Below are positions 43,062 to 52,613 of a DNA stretch of 64,000 nucleotides, one piece after another. The DNA lies in contig CALEPX010000039.1 in NCBI GenBank assembly GCA_937911045.1, positions 1-64,000 of the forward strand, in the 5' to 3' direction. This DNA comes from an uncultured Fretibacterium sp. Its GTDB lineage: Bacteria; Synergistota; Synergistia; Synergistales; Aminobacteriaceae. Each line of letters opens with the position of its first letter. The first letter of the stretch is position 1. Under the pieces are notes generated by a model that worked only from the letters and a program-made list of their open reading frames with translations, did no database searches and was not told the origin of the DNA. The translations under genes and the position numbers were made by a program.

Positions 43062-44525
43062 GTGAACGTGTTAATAATCGGAGCCGGAGAAGTTGGCAGG
43101 AATATTGCAGCAACGCTATCGTCTGAGAATTATAACGTGTATTTGGTCGAACAGAACGAAGACGCAGCCAAGAGAGCCGATGAAGAACTTGACGCACGAG
43201 TAATCACCGGCAACGGAGCTAGACCGCAAGTTTTGAATCAGGTTTTCTCAGAAGTAGCTGATAATGACGACGGCGTGATTGATATTATGATCGCCTGCAC
43301 GAATAAAGACGAAGTGAATATGCTGGCGTGTTGGATAGCAAAATCTGCTGGAATAAAGCATATTATATCAAGAGCGAGAAATCTTGAATTTACGGATTCA
43401 CCGGATTGGGCAAAAAAATTCGGCATAGAGCTTATGATTTCGCCGGAGAGATCACTTGCGCGTGAAATTCTGAGTTTGTTGACCGTGAGTTCTGCGATAC
43501 ATACGGCTGAATTGCTGAATGGTCTGGCAGCTCTGTACGCGTTCAAAGTTGAGGAAAATTCGCCATTCGTTGGCAAAAACCTGATGACGATTCGACAGGA
43601 AAATCCGAATTTGCTGGCTGTGTTCGTGTATATTCAGCACGAGAACGGTGAAGCACTTGTTCCGAATGGTCTATCGAAAATCAGCGAGAATGATATTTGC
43701 TATGTCGTTACGTTCAGAGAGACGACGTTCTTGCTTGAAGAGAAATTCAATCCGGAAATCAAGAATATTCGCTCACTCAAGAAAATATTTATCGTAGGCG
43801 GCGGAAAACTTGGCTCACAGATTGCGGCTGCGATTAAGCGTGATTCAGGGCGTGTGCAGCTGCGTTTAATCGAGAAAGACCCGCTGAAGTGCCTGAAATT
43901 GTCGCAGGAATTGGGCGAGGCTTTGGTGCTGAATGCTGACGGCGCGGACAAGAATTTGCTGTTCGAAGAGGGAATTGACCAAGCTGACGGCTATGTTTGC
44001 GCGACGGATTCGGACGAGTTGAACCTGATTTACTCGGGACTTGCGAAAACTATGGGCGTGAAAAAGAGCATTGCTGTTGTGCGTCAGAAATTGTATCAGG
44101 ATCTTACGCAATATTTGCCGATTACGATTGTAGATCCAAATGAGGCGTTGGCTAGTTCGATTTTGCGAGTTGTGCATTACTCCGGACATTCGCGTGCGTT
44201 GTCGATAATCAAGACGATTAATGCTGAGATGTTGGAGCTGGAAATTCCCAAAGACAGCGCGTTACTCGGCAAGACGATTGCTGACCTGAAGATTCCCAGA
44301 GGAGTTCTGATAGCGTTGATGCAGCGAAATGATAAAGTAATGCTTCCGACGGGGTTCACGGTTTTGATGGCTGGCGATTTTTTGATTTTATTTGCGTCGT
44401 CTGAGCTGATGCCTCAAGCCGTAGAATTTTTTAACTCGAAAGTTCCGGCTTCAAGTTCGGATTCTAACTCGGATTCGGATTCTGGTTCGGATTCGAATGC
44501 ACAGGGTAGCAGCGATGAAATTTAA
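43062..44525 (+). CDS. trkA: Trk potassium uptake regulatory protein TrkA
   Basis: A 487-residue protein with two RCK_N domains, each with a Rossmann GxGxxG (VLIIGAGEVGRNIA at the start; IFIVGGGKLGSQIA about residue 245), each followed by a TrkA_C domain (NPNLLAVFVYIQ region; KDSALLGKTIADLKIP region). TrkA binds NAD(H) or nucleotide and gates TrkH. The GTG at 43062 follows AAGGAG at 43045-43050 and opens exactly at the Rossmann strand; a GTG 12 bases upstream is the alternative. The C-terminus has an odd Ser/Asp-rich tail (SSDSNSDSDSGSDS). The stop lies inside the start of trkH. Confidence 0.96.
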   Translation: MNVLIIGAGEVGRNIAATLSSENYNVYLVEQNEDAAKRADEELDARVITGNGARPQVLNQVFSEVADNDDGVIDIMIACTNKDEVNMLACWIAKSAGIKHIISRARNLEFTDSPDWAKKFGIELMISPERSLAREILSLLTVSSAIHTAELLNGLAALYAFKVEENSPFVGKNLMTIRQENPNLLAVFVYIQHENGEALVPNGLSKISENDICYVVTFRETTFLLEEKFNPEIKNIRSLKKIFIVGGGKLGSQIAAAIKRDSGRVQLRLIEKDPLKCLKLSQELGEALVLNADGADKNLLFEEGIDQADGYVCATDSDELNLIYSGLAKTMGVKKSIAVVRQKLYQDLTQYLPITIVDPNEALASSILRVVHYSGHSRALSIIKTINAEMLELEIPKDSALLGKTIADLKIPRGVLIALMQRNDKVMLPTGFTVLMAGDFLILFASSELMPQAVEFFNSKVPASSSDSNSDSDSGSDSNAQGSSDEI

Positions 44526-45972
44526 GATCGTATTCGGAGTTCTGTCGCTTGTGTGCGTGATTGTTGCGGCAGCGATGTTGCCGTCGATTTGTATTGCGCT
44601 CTACGATGGCTCGCATGTCGTCGGAGCATTTGCGTTCTCGTTCATGAGTGCGATAAGTTTGGCGGTGTTTTTGTCACTGCCGGTTCTGTCAACGAAAGAG
44701 AAATTCAACCAGAAGATTGGCATTCGTGAAGGTGTCGGAATTGTAGGTTTTGCTTGGATTGTTGCGTCCGGAATTGGTGCGATGCCGTTTTATTTCGGCG
44801 CGAACGTTGGATATTCAGACGCATTTTTCGAAACGATGTCCGGATTCACGACGACAGGCGCGACGATATTTTCCGAGATTGAAGCGTTACCCAGAGCAAT
44901 ATTATTGTGGCGGTCATTGACGCATTGGATAGGCGGAATGGGAATTATAGTTCTGAGTTTGGCGGTGTTGCCGTTCTTGGGAGTCAGGGGCATGGAGCTG
45001 TACAAAGCAGAAGTCCCGGGAGTTAATGCGGAGAAAATCACGCCGAGATTGCACCAGACAGCTTCGAGATTATGGATCTTGTACGTTGCGTTCACTCTTG
45101 CGGAGACGATTTTGCTGAAAATTTCGGGAATGAGTATTTTTGACGCGTTCTGTCATTCTTGCTCGACGATTGCGACAGGAGGTTTCTCGACGAAGAATAA
45201 TTCGATTGCGTATTATTCAAGCCCGTTTATTCAATGGATAATAATAATATTCATGTTCATGTCGGGAATAAATTTCTCGCTGTATTTTCTGATTTGGTCG
45301 AAGAAGTTCCGGGAATTTTTCGAGGATCAGGAGTTGCGCGCGTATTTTGAGATTGTGATATTCGCGATTGTGTCAATGAGTGTTGCGCTGTATTTCTCAG
45401 GAAATTTCACTGGACTTGAAAGCACGATTCGCAGGACAGCGTTTCATGTTGTGAGCGTAATTACTACGACGGGTTTTGTATCCGAAGATTATAATCTCTG
45501 GCACGAGTTCGCGAAATTCCTGTTCGTGCTGCTGATGTTCATCGGAGCGTGCGGCGGTTCGACTGGCGGCGGCTGTAAAGTTTCGAGATTCTTGTTACTG
45601 GGCAGACTGTTATCGACCGAGTGCAAAAAACTGCTGCATCCGAGAGCCGTAATAACTGCGCGATTAAACTCGAAGCCGATCTCAGCTAGTACGACAAATT
45701 CTGCGGGAGCGTTTTTCGTGCTGTACATGTTGATTCTGGTTGGAGCGACTTTGTTCACTACGGCGTTTAATATAGACTTGCTGACGGCATTCACAGGAGT
45801 TCTGACGTGTTTGAGCAACGTTGGTCCGGGTTTGAGCAGGTTGGGACCGGTTGAGAATTTCTCTTGGCTGCCGAATAGTGTGAAATGGGTGTTCTCGTTT
45901 TGCATGTTAGCCGGAAGACTTGAACTTTTCGCAGTAATATTATTATTCTTGCCCGGAACGTACAGAAAATAA
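44515..45972 (+). CDS. trkH: Trk potassium transporter membrane subunit TrkH
   Basis: A 485-residue K+ transporter with four repeated M1-P-M2 units. Selectivity-filter strands include FTTTGATIFSEIEALP, CSTIATGGFSTKNN, ITTTGFVSEDYN and CLSNVGPGLSRLG, with the conserved Gly. It imports K+ through the inner membrane under TrkA control. ATG 44515 overlaps the trkA end by 11 bases, so the pair is co-translated. An in-frame ATG 18 bases further upstream is less likely. It ends the mltG-ftsK-thioesterase-trkAH run. Confidence 0.96.
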   Translation: MKFKIVFGVLSLVCVIVAAAMLPSICIALYDGSHVVGAFAFSFMSAISLAVFLSLPVLSTKEKFNQKIGIREGVGIVGFAWIVASGIGAMPFYFGANVGYSDAFFETMSGFTTTGATIFSEIEALPRAILLWRSLTHWIGGMGIIVLSLAVLPFLGVRGMELYKAEVPGVNAEKITPRLHQTASRLWILYVAFTLAETILLKISGMSIFDAFCHSCSTIATGGFSTKNNSIAYYSSPFIQWIIIIFMFMSGINFSLYFLIWSKKFREFFEDQELRAYFEIVIFAIVSMSVALYFSGNFTGLESTIRRTAFHVVSVITTTGFVSEDYNLWHEFAKFLFVLLMFIGACGGSTGGGCKVSRFLLLGRLLSTECKKLLHPRAVITARLNSKPISASTTNSAGAFFVLYMLILVGATLFTTAFNIDLLTAFTGVLTCLSNVGPGLSRLGPVENFSWLPNSVKWVFSFCMLAGRLELFAVILLFLPGTYRK

Positions 45973-45980
45973 TGTGAACT

Positions 45981-45989
45981 TGCTATAAT
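45981..45989 (+). promoter_or_regulatory. Extended -10 promoter of the MFS/spermidine-synthase gene
   Basis: TGC-TATAAT, 48 bases before the TTG start. A GAGGAG lies just before the start codon at 46021-46026. No clear -35. Confidence 0.55.
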
Positions 45990-46037
45990 TTATGGAAATA
46001 TTTTAGAAATTGCAATTTATGAGGAGTTGATTTAGCG

Positions 46038-47588
46038 TTGGAATTTGATTATTCGAAACAGAAACACATAATAAAGATACCACCGAGACTGCAAATCACG
46101 TCGTTTTTCTGTGGAGCGGCGATTATGATTCTTGAGTTAGCCGGTTCGCGAATAGTTGCGCCATTTTTCGGAACGTCGCTGATAGTTTGGACGGCGTTAA
46201 TTGGAGTTATCATGACAAGTCTTGCGATTGGAAACTGGTTGGGCGGTCATGTTGCGGATAAAAGACCCGAGGGCAGATTATTGGGACGCATTTTGCTGAT
46301 TTCTGCGATAATAATTGCGTTGACGGCGTTCTTTAGCAATTTGATTTTGACGCAGCTTTCGGAAGTTCAGATGAATTTGTACGTTTCATCGGTTGTGAGT
46401 GCGTTGATAATTTTTGCGCCATCGAGCGTCTTGTTGGGAATGACTTCGCCGTTTATAGCGCGTCTTGCAATGTTGGACGTGAAATCTTCGGGGGGAATTG
46501 TCGGGAAACTTTCGGCGTTAAATTCTGCGGGAAGCATTTTGGGAACGTTCTTGGGAGGCTTCGTGTTAATATCGCTCTTCCCGTCCGGAATAATTCTGAT
46601 GTTGCTGGCATGTGGACTGGCGTTGTTATCTGTTTTGATTTACACGGGGTCTTGGTTGCGCATAATCTCGGTGATAGTTCTGGCGATTCTGGGAACAGGG
46701 ACTTTTTTCGCGGAGAAATTCGGGTTGCCGTTCACGCCAATCGGGGAGCAGATTGACACGCAATATAATCATTTGTCGGTCGCAGAAAGCATTGACCGGA
46801 GAAATAATCGCAGAGTTAGAGTGTTAATCACGAATCCGGATTGTTTGCAGTCGCTGATGTACACGAACGCTCATGACGAACTTGTTAGCGACTACACGAA
46901 GTTTTATGACCTAGCGTTTCATTACAAGCCTGACACGAAAAAAGTTTTGATGCTCGGCGGCGGAGGATATTGCGTTCCAAGGCATATTTTGCACACAAGA
47001 CCGGACGTTTCGATTGATGTTGTCGAACTTGACCCCGGAGTTACTGAAGTTGCGCGCGAATATTTTTACTTGAAAGACAGCGATAACCTGCGAATTTTTC
47101 ACGAAGATGCCAGAACTTTCCTGAATCGTGAGGGGAAATATAATCCCGGGCAATACGACGCGATTTTCATGGATACGTTCGGATCATGGATTGTGATCCC
47201 GTTTCACATGACGACTGTTGAGACTGCGATGCACCTGAAAGAATTGCTGAAACCCGGCGGAGTTTTGATTGTGAATACGATCTCGTCAGTTCGTGGTCCA
47301 AAAGCTGGGGTATTCAACGGGATTTATAAGGCGTTCCAGACGTCATTTCCGACGATGATGATTTTTCCGGCAACAGCTCCTGATCCGAAATATGCGTTCT
47401 CTCAGCAGAATATAATGCTCGTTGCGATGGCTGATGCGTCGTTGAATAATCTAGCACCGGTTACGTCTGACAGCGAGTTTGCGGATTTGTTATCGCACCA
47501 GTGGCTTGAACCGTTCGTTCCGGATTCGCATGTGCCGGCGTTCACAGATGCGTTTGCTCCGGTTGAAAAATATGCGTTGATGCAGTGA
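46038..47588 (+). CDS. Fused MFS-like / spermidine-synthase-like protein
   Basis: A 516-residue two-part protein. Residues 20-225 hold about seven membrane helices opening with FFCGAAIMILELAGSRIVAPFFGTS, the signature of this fused family. Residues 240-516 are a class I methyltransferase/spermidine-synthase-like domain (VLMLGGGGYCVPRHIL, DVVELDPGVTEVA, RIFHEDARTFL, YDAIFMDTFGSW). A conserved HM pair (PFHMTT) occurs after the nucleotide loop. The family is often annotated as spermidine synthase, but substrate and reaction are uncertain. It starts at TTG 46038 after GAGGAG and precedes the O-antigen-ligase-like gene. Confidence 0.85.
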   Translation: MEFDYSKQKHIIKIPPRLQITSFFCGAAIMILELAGSRIVAPFFGTSLIVWTALIGVIMTSLAIGNWLGGHVADKRPEGRLLGRILLISAIIIALTAFFSNLILTQLSEVQMNLYVSSVVSALIIFAPSSVLLGMTSPFIARLAMLDVKSSGGIVGKLSALNSAGSILGTFLGGFVLISLFPSGIILMLLACGLALLSVLIYTGSWLRIISVIVLAILGTGTFFAEKFGLPFTPIGEQIDTQYNHLSVAESIDRRNNRRVRVLITNPDCLQSLMYTNAHDELVSDYTKFYDLAFHYKPDTKKVLMLGGGGYCVPRHILHTRPDVSIDVVELDPGVTEVAREYFYLKDSDNLRIFHEDARTFLNREGKYNPGQYDAIFMDTFGSWIVIPFHMTTVETAMHLKELLKPGGVLIVNTISSVRGPKAGVFNGIYKAFQTSFPTMMIFPATAPDPKYAFSQQNIMLVAMADASLNNLAPVTSDSEFADLLSHQWLEPFVPDSHVPAFTDAFAPVEKYALMQ

Positions 47589-47615
47589 TAATAAATTCAG
47601 GGGGAAATGTTAATT

Positions 47616-49736
47616 ATGAAGGGAAATAATGCGAATAATAAGGGTAAATCTGAGCAAGTGCGTCTCAAGAAAATTCCGGAGAAATATTTGCCAGTGCCGT
47701 TAGTTCCGGTTTGGGTTATATTGCCGTTGTGGTTTGTGTCGCTAGCCGTGCCGAATCTGGTTTATTCGGGAGTGAGATTTGCTGACACGCTGCATATTCT
47801 GAAGTGGGCTGTGACTGGCATTCCGGTTGCGATTGCCGCTTTGGTTGCCGGAATCAGATTGTGCATTTATGGCAAAGAACGAATCACGTTCAAGTTGGAT
47901 TTGTTCTCGGCAATTTGGGCGTTGATGATTGCGTACGCTGCGGTTCAGCCTTTGTGGGTGGATGTGTTTTCGCCGACAGCGTTGGTTCTGGAACTTGTTT
48001 GCGTTTTCACGATTTGGGCGTTTTACGTGTTGAGCGTAGGGTCTTTTCCGGAGAATGGCTTGCGGATAATGCTGTTTCTTGCCGCGATAAATGCCGCGAT
48101 TAACGTTGGATTTGCTGAGTTGCAGCTGTCAGGAATGAATGATCTTGCGTTTTTGGTTGGAACGCCGTTCGAATTTCTGAAGCAATACAGCTCGATAATT
48201 CTGCCGACACCGGATAATTATATCGGAAACACGGCTCAGAATAACATGATGGGTTTGTGGTGTTCGGTGAATGTTGTAAATCTGGTTTACTTGCTTATAC
48301 TTGACATTTGGCACGCGAAAGATTCCGGGGTTACGTTCAAGCGAGTGTTTTTGCCGGCGTTGTGCGTTGCGCTGACAGCTGCGAGTTTTATTATTGCGGT
48401 TGGCTTGGGATTTTCGGTTTTTTACGTGATAGCTGGGATTTTGCTCGTGATGCTGCCTGTGATTGCGTGGCGCATGGGAAATTCTAAGCGTGATTATCTG
48501 ACGGCGTTGGCGTTGGTGCTGTTCGCGATAATTTTCTGGGGATTGCTCAAGACGACGAGCAGATCCGGATTATTGAGTTTCGTTACGGGATTTGCGCTGT
48601 TGATAATAATTGCGCTATGGAAGTTCAGAATGTCAAACGTGATGCGATTTGTGCCGTTAATCATGATAATGTGCGTGCTTGGCTGGGGATCGACTTATTC
48701 GCAGCGTGCCGATGGATTTGTCGAGAGAGCGCAGGATCTTGTCGAGAATACGTCAAGTGTTGCAGGCAGAATCGGAATCTGGACGACTTCGTACTCAATG
48801 TTCAAAGAGCATCCGATGGGAGTCGGCACAGGACAATTCAAGTGGCATTATCTGGAAGCTCAACGTGAGGGTTTCAAGTCTGAGTTCGTGAATCGTGACT
48901 GGTACGTCTGGCAATATACTCACTGGGCGCATAACGAATTTTTGCAATGGTTCTGTGAGGGCGGATGGATTGGCGGAATAATGCTGATCATGATGTATTT
49001 GGTCTGGTTTGTTCCGGCGTTGATTGGCATATTCAGGACTAAGCGCGACGAGGTTAGTATTTATGCGGTGTGGGGATTTGTGATTGTTTCGGTTATATCG
49101 TTCGCTGCGTTATTCACAAGACCGTTTCACAGAATCGAAAATATGGTCTGGATTGCGTTGGCGTTTGCTATGTCGAATCGTGAGTTTTTGACGGGGAAAT
49201 TGCGCTTTAATATTGTCAGGTCGGATCTGTTCGAGAAATTTCTGGGCGTTGCGTGCATTGCTGCATCAGTAGCGGGAGTTGTGTATATCTCGGACGGCAT
49301 CAGGGGCAATTATATTCTGAGACAGGCTCTATCGACTCAGCATCCGGAATTGCAGCTGTATTATCTGAAGCAGGCAGACTCTTTCCCGATTACGCACGAA
49401 GAAGCTCAGAGAAATTTGGGTTTGCATTATATCCAGTTGGGTGAACAGACCGAAGATAACGAGATGATCAGGAACGGTCTTGGGATTCTGTGGGCGCATT
49501 TCCAGAGAGAGCCGCATAGTGAAGATATTAGCAGGTTACTGACACTTTCGCAGAGATTCCAGGATGAGGAAATTTTGACGGAAGTTGCAAGCTTGTTCAA
49601 GCCGGGAATGTATGAGTTGGTTCGTCGTCCGGTTCGCGCTTCTGACGGGCAAATTTATAACGCGCTGGTCTTGATTAATGCCCCAAAAACCGAGGCTCAG
49701 AAAGTCGCCGGAGATCAGGGAACTGACGCTCAGTAA
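47616..49736 (+). CDS. O-antigen ligase / PglL-family protein
   Basis: An approximately 706-residue inner-membrane protein with about 11-13 hydrophobic helices and a Wzy_C core. Motifs include KTTSRSGLLSFVTG, the loop AGRIGIWTTSYSMFKEHPMG, GQFKWHY and the HNEFLQWFCEGGWIGGIM region. The C-terminal 170 residues are a soluble TPR-like periplasmic domain. Family members ligate polysaccharide onto lipid A core or onto proteins. Its place directly before a secretion operon and near a lipid-A-type transferase remnant fits envelope glycan ligation, but acceptor is unknown. ATG 47616 fits the AGGGGG spacing better than 47607. Confidence 0.85.
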   Translation: MKGNNANNKGKSEQVRLKKIPEKYLPVPLVPVWVILPLWFVSLAVPNLVYSGVRFADTLHILKWAVTGIPVAIAALVAGIRLCIYGKERITFKLDLFSAIWALMIAYAAVQPLWVDVFSPTALVLELVCVFTIWAFYVLSVGSFPENGLRIMLFLAAINAAINVGFAELQLSGMNDLAFLVGTPFEFLKQYSSIILPTPDNYIGNTAQNNMMGLWCSVNVVNLVYLLILDIWHAKDSGVTFKRVFLPALCVALTAASFIIAVGLGFSVFYVIAGILLVMLPVIAWRMGNSKRDYLTALALVLFAIIFWGLLKTTSRSGLLSFVTGFALLIIIALWKFRMSNVMRFVPLIMIMCVLGWGSTYSQRADGFVERAQDLVENTSSVAGRIGIWTTSYSMFKEHPMGVGTGQFKWHYLEAQREGFKSEFVNRDWYVWQYTHWAHNEFLQWFCEGGWIGGIMLIMMYLVWFVPALIGIFRTKRDEVSIYAVWGFVIVSVISFAALFTRPFHRIENMVWIALAFAMSNREFLTGKLRFNIVRSDLFEKFLGVACIAASVAGVVYISDGIRGNYILRQALSTQHPELQLYYLKQADSFPITHEEAQRNLGLHYIQLGEQTEDNEMIRNGLGILWAHFQREPHSEDISRLLTLSQRFQDEEILTEVASLFKPGMYELVRRPVRASDGQIYNALVLINAPKTEAQKVAGDQGTDAQ

Positions 49737-49739
49737 ATA

Positions 49740-50378
49740 ATGTCTCGCAAAAAATTCGGGTTCACGCTAATCGAAATATTAATCGCCGTAATGTTGACCG
49801 GTTTGATTACGACGCTGGCTCTTGCGCCGGTTATGTTCACGGTGAGACGCGTTGTTGACGTTCAGACGCAATATACGGATATTTCGGCGTTGTCACGAAC
49901 TGTGAGTTTTATAGAGCGCGATATTTCAAGTGCGATGCGAATGGCTGCGAATGTGATTTTAATCAAAGAACACGAATCTCTTGGCGGAAATGATGACGAC
50001 ACACTCGTGATTTTGACGACAGCTCCGGTTGCGCAGAATTTGCCGGCCGGGAGCATTGTTTACAAGATTGAAGATGACAGACGCGATATAATCCCGGGTT
50101 TGTACAGATGGATTTTTCCCGGGAAATTGCCGGAGGAGATCGATCTTGAGACGCTGAATGTCGAGGACGCGCAGTTAGTTCTGCCGGGTGTGAAGAATTT
50201 TTGCGTCGAAGTTGTCGGCGGTTCGTTGAAACAGGATAGGCGCAAAGAATACAGGGGAGCTTTGCCGAGTGGGATTTACATGAAGATTTCCAGAACGGAC
50301 AAGCATAGTTTGAGCATGAATGACGGAACTGGAGAGAAAGTACAAGATGAGATCGAAGAATTTATCGTGTTGCCGTAA
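49740..50378 (+). CDS. gspJ: Type II secretion minor pseudopilin GspJ-like
   Basis: A 212-residue prepilin-type protein: a KKFG/FTLIEILIAV cleavage and methylation motif (Glu5 present), one hydrophobic helix, then a large periplasmic beta-rich domain (TVSFIERDISSAMRM, GLYRWIFPG). Size and domain look most like GspJ. Pseudopilins of this kind form the tip of the T2SS pseudopilus. It is the first gene of the operon, 3 bases after the ligase-like gene, so promoter control may come from upstream. It ends inside gspK. Confidence 0.75.
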   Translation: MSRKKFGFTLIEILIAVMLTGLITTLALAPVMFTVRRVVDVQTQYTDISALSRTVSFIERDISSAMRMAANVILIKEHESLGGNDDDTLVILTTAPVAQNLPAGSIVYKIEDDRRDIIPGLYRWIFPGKLPEEIDLETLNVEDAQLVLPGVKNFCVEVVGGSLKQDRRKEYRGALPSGIYMKISRTDKHSLSMNDGTGEKVQDEIEEFIVLP

Positions 50379-51282
50379 AAATCGCGGGGGATTTGTCTTG
50401 TTGAGCGTGCTGATTTTGGGGACGGTCTTGATTTCGTGTGCGACGGCGTTCACATGGTTCGTGAGGATTCAGGTTCGCAGTCTGGGTCGTCAGCGCGCAA
50501 ATCTCGAAGCCAGAACTATGGCGCAATTATTCGCGAATAACGTTATAAATCTTTTGGGAGAAATGTCGAATCAGTTCAAGTCCGATAACCCGACGCAGCG
50601 ATGGTTTCAGCCGTTCGTGATTAACATGAATGATCTGGGAATTTGGGTTGTTCAGGTCAGACCGCTTGATGATAAGTTTCCGATTGGGAATTTATTTTTG
50701 CCTGACAAGAATACATTGAGGCGCGAATTTTCGAAACCGTGGGAGGAAATGTGGGACAAACTCGGTCACAGGGAATTAGCAATGCCGGTTTTGGATTTTC
50801 TCGACAAGAATGAGAGACCCAGAGTCGGCGGAGTTGAACGCGAGAGTTATATTAACCGTCCGCCGTTGGATATTTCGGAAATGCTAATCATGAGCGAGGA
50901 TATTACGCCCGAAATTCTATACGGAGGCAATGGGCACAAAGGTCTGGCGGATTATTGCACGGTTTTCAGTGACGGCAGAATTAACTTGAATTACGCACCG
51001 GTTGAAGTTCTGGAATTGCTGCCCGGACTTGACAGCGGACTTGCTGCACGAATTGTCAGCGATCGTAAGGACAAGCCACTCGAAAGTTTAGCGGACGTTC
51101 AGACTTTGCCCGGAGCTTCACCGAGGACTGCGATTCAGTTGACGAATCTTGTTACGTTTAAGAGCAGATATTTTGAATTACGCATCGAGAGTTTGCAGAC
51201 TGGAGACATGCCCGGCGGTGTTGCGTTTAATATAATATTTGACAGAAATTCCAGAAAAATTCTCAGATGGGAGGAAAGTTAG
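50347..51282 (+). CDS. gspK: Type II secretion minor pseudopilin GspK
   Basis: A 311-residue protein starting at ATG 50347 (MRSKNLSCCRKNRGG/FVLLSVLI). Like other GspK it lacks Glu at mature position 5 (FVLLS). The helix-hairpin-helix-like GLADYCTVFSDGRINLNYAPVEVLELLPGL segment and PLESLADVQTLPG are GspK hallmarks. It caps the pseudopilus with GspI and GspJ. The first part overlaps gspJ by 32 bases. A GGGAGG near its end serves the next gene. Confidence 0.88.
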   Translation: MRSKNLSCCRKNRGGFVLLSVLILGTVLISCATAFTWFVRIQVRSLGRQRANLEARTMAQLFANNVINLLGEMSNQFKSDNPTQRWFQPFVINMNDLGIWVVQVRPLDDKFPIGNLFLPDKNTLRREFSKPWEEMWDKLGHRELAMPVLDFLDKNERPRVGGVERESYINRPPLDISEMLIMSEDITPEILYGGNGHKGLADYCTVFSDGRINLNYAPVEVLELLPGLDSGLAARIVSDRKDKPLESLADVQTLPGASPRTAIQLTNLVTFKSRYFELRIESLQTGDMPGGVAFNIIFDRNSRKILRWEES

Positions 51283-51283
51283 A

Positions 51284-52585
51284 ATAAATATAATCAAGTC
51301 AATAATAGCGGCTCTTACCGGTAAACGTTCTGGGAATGCGCTGAATGATTTCACGAACACAGAGTTCAAACGGGCGATTGAGATTTGGACGGAAGTAGAC
51401 GGTGAGGAAGTTCGCGAGAAAAGATTGAAGATATTGCTTCCGGCGTCGGGTAACAGGCGCGGAGTTGTGACACTTGTCCCGATGAAGACGCTTTCACTTG
51501 AGGATTTCAAATTCCCGTTCTCGAACTTGATTAAGATCCGTGATGCGTTGAAGCTGCAAGTCATGCCGTATGCGTCGGCTGGAAATGTCGAGTTATTTCC
51601 GGTTGTGATGACAAAGAAGGGCAAAGAATCTGACGGAGTTGTCTGGTACGTTTACCCGGAAGAATTATCGTTTCCAAACGGTCTTGATGTCGGGAAAGTT
51701 TTGCCGGCACCGCTGCCGTTCGTCTCTCAGCTGAAGATTTATAACGGCTCGGGCGTTACGATGTGGATCGATGAGAAGAATATCTCGTCGCTTCTGTGGC
51801 AGAATAACAGACCGGTCTTGTCGCGTTGGAAGCAGAATCGTGAGCGAAATTCTGACAAAATCGTAGATAATGAGCTGGCCTGGTATGACGCGTATTGTGA
51901 ACAGAAGGGGCTTGATCGCGGCGGAAATTTCATAGTGAATGCTTCGAGCAGTGAAGATGATATTTCGAGCAGTCCTGAGGAAGAACGTGAGAATAATTAC
52001 GAGTTTTTGAGAATCGTCACGGAAAGTTTTGATATTTGCCCGTGGATTTCGAACATGAATTTGTCGCGACTGGCTCTCGAAGGTGCGCGTGATTTGGAAC
52101 GTACGGTGAAATTCTTGACGCGCCTTGCGATAATACTGGCAATAGCAGGAGTTATATCACTTGGCGGAAGTCTGCTGAATTATTTGCATCTTGGGGACGA
52201 GATTTCGAAAGTTCGTGCTCGTTCGGAGGATTTGTATCGCGAAGTTTTTGATAAAGAACACAAGGGCAGAATCGCGAATCCGGTTGCACTTGCGCGTGAC
52301 AGAATTGCGTCGGTCACAGGAACTGGCAGTACTGGTCACGGGCTCGATGAAGTTCTTGAGAATTTAGGCTCGATTTTCACGGACGATGAAAGTTTGCGAA
52401 ATATTACGATTGATATAATCAGGTATAATTCCGAGGGACTTGATTGCACTGGCTCAGCACCGGATATGACGACGATTTTGAATTTCAGGAAGGCGTGGGA
52501 GAATATCGCGGGTCATGTGCAGCTCGATAATACTCAGAGTGTCTCTGGAATCGGATATAGATTCGATTTGCGCGTCAGATGGTAA
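51284..52585 (+). CDS. gspL: GspL-like type II secretion protein, start uncertain (AUA?)
   Basis: A protein of about 433 residues with a cytoplasmic region, one membrane helix (FLTRLAIILAIAGVISLGGSLL about 290-315) and a short periplasmic part: the bitopic GspL layout. Position before gspM supports this; sequence alone is weak. GGGAGG (51269-51274) lies 9 bases before ATA 51284, while the only canonical in-frame start nearby is TTG 51239, inside gspK and without a clear Shine-Dalgarno. I therefore propose an AUA start, with TTG 51239 (15 more residues) as the alternative. Confidence 0.6.
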   Translation: MNIIKSIIAALTGKRSGNALNDFTNTEFKRAIEIWTEVDGEEVREKRLKILLPASGNRRGVVTLVPMKTLSLEDFKFPFSNLIKIRDALKLQVMPYASAGNVELFPVVMTKKGKESDGVVWYVYPEELSFPNGLDVGKVLPAPLPFVSQLKIYNGSGVTMWIDEKNISSLLWQNNRPVLSRWKQNRERNSDKIVDNELAWYDAYCEQKGLDRGGNFIVNASSSEDDISSSPEEERENNYEFLRIVTESFDICPWISNMNLSRLALEGARDLERTVKFLTRLAIILAIAGVISLGGSLLNYLHLGDEISKVRARSEDLYREVFDKEHKGRIANPVALARDRIASVTGTGSTGHGLDEVLENLGSIFTDDESLRNITIDIIRYNSEGLDCTGSAPDMTTILNFRKAWENIAGHVQLDNTQSVSGIGYRFDLRVRW

Positions 52586-52613
52586 TTCAGATGGTAAATA
52601 AAGGGGAAAATAC

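Noticed and set aside
43050..43062. GTG 43050 as trkA start
   Set aside because: It lies on the AAGGAG itself; GTG 43062 has correct spacing and opens at the Rossmann strand.
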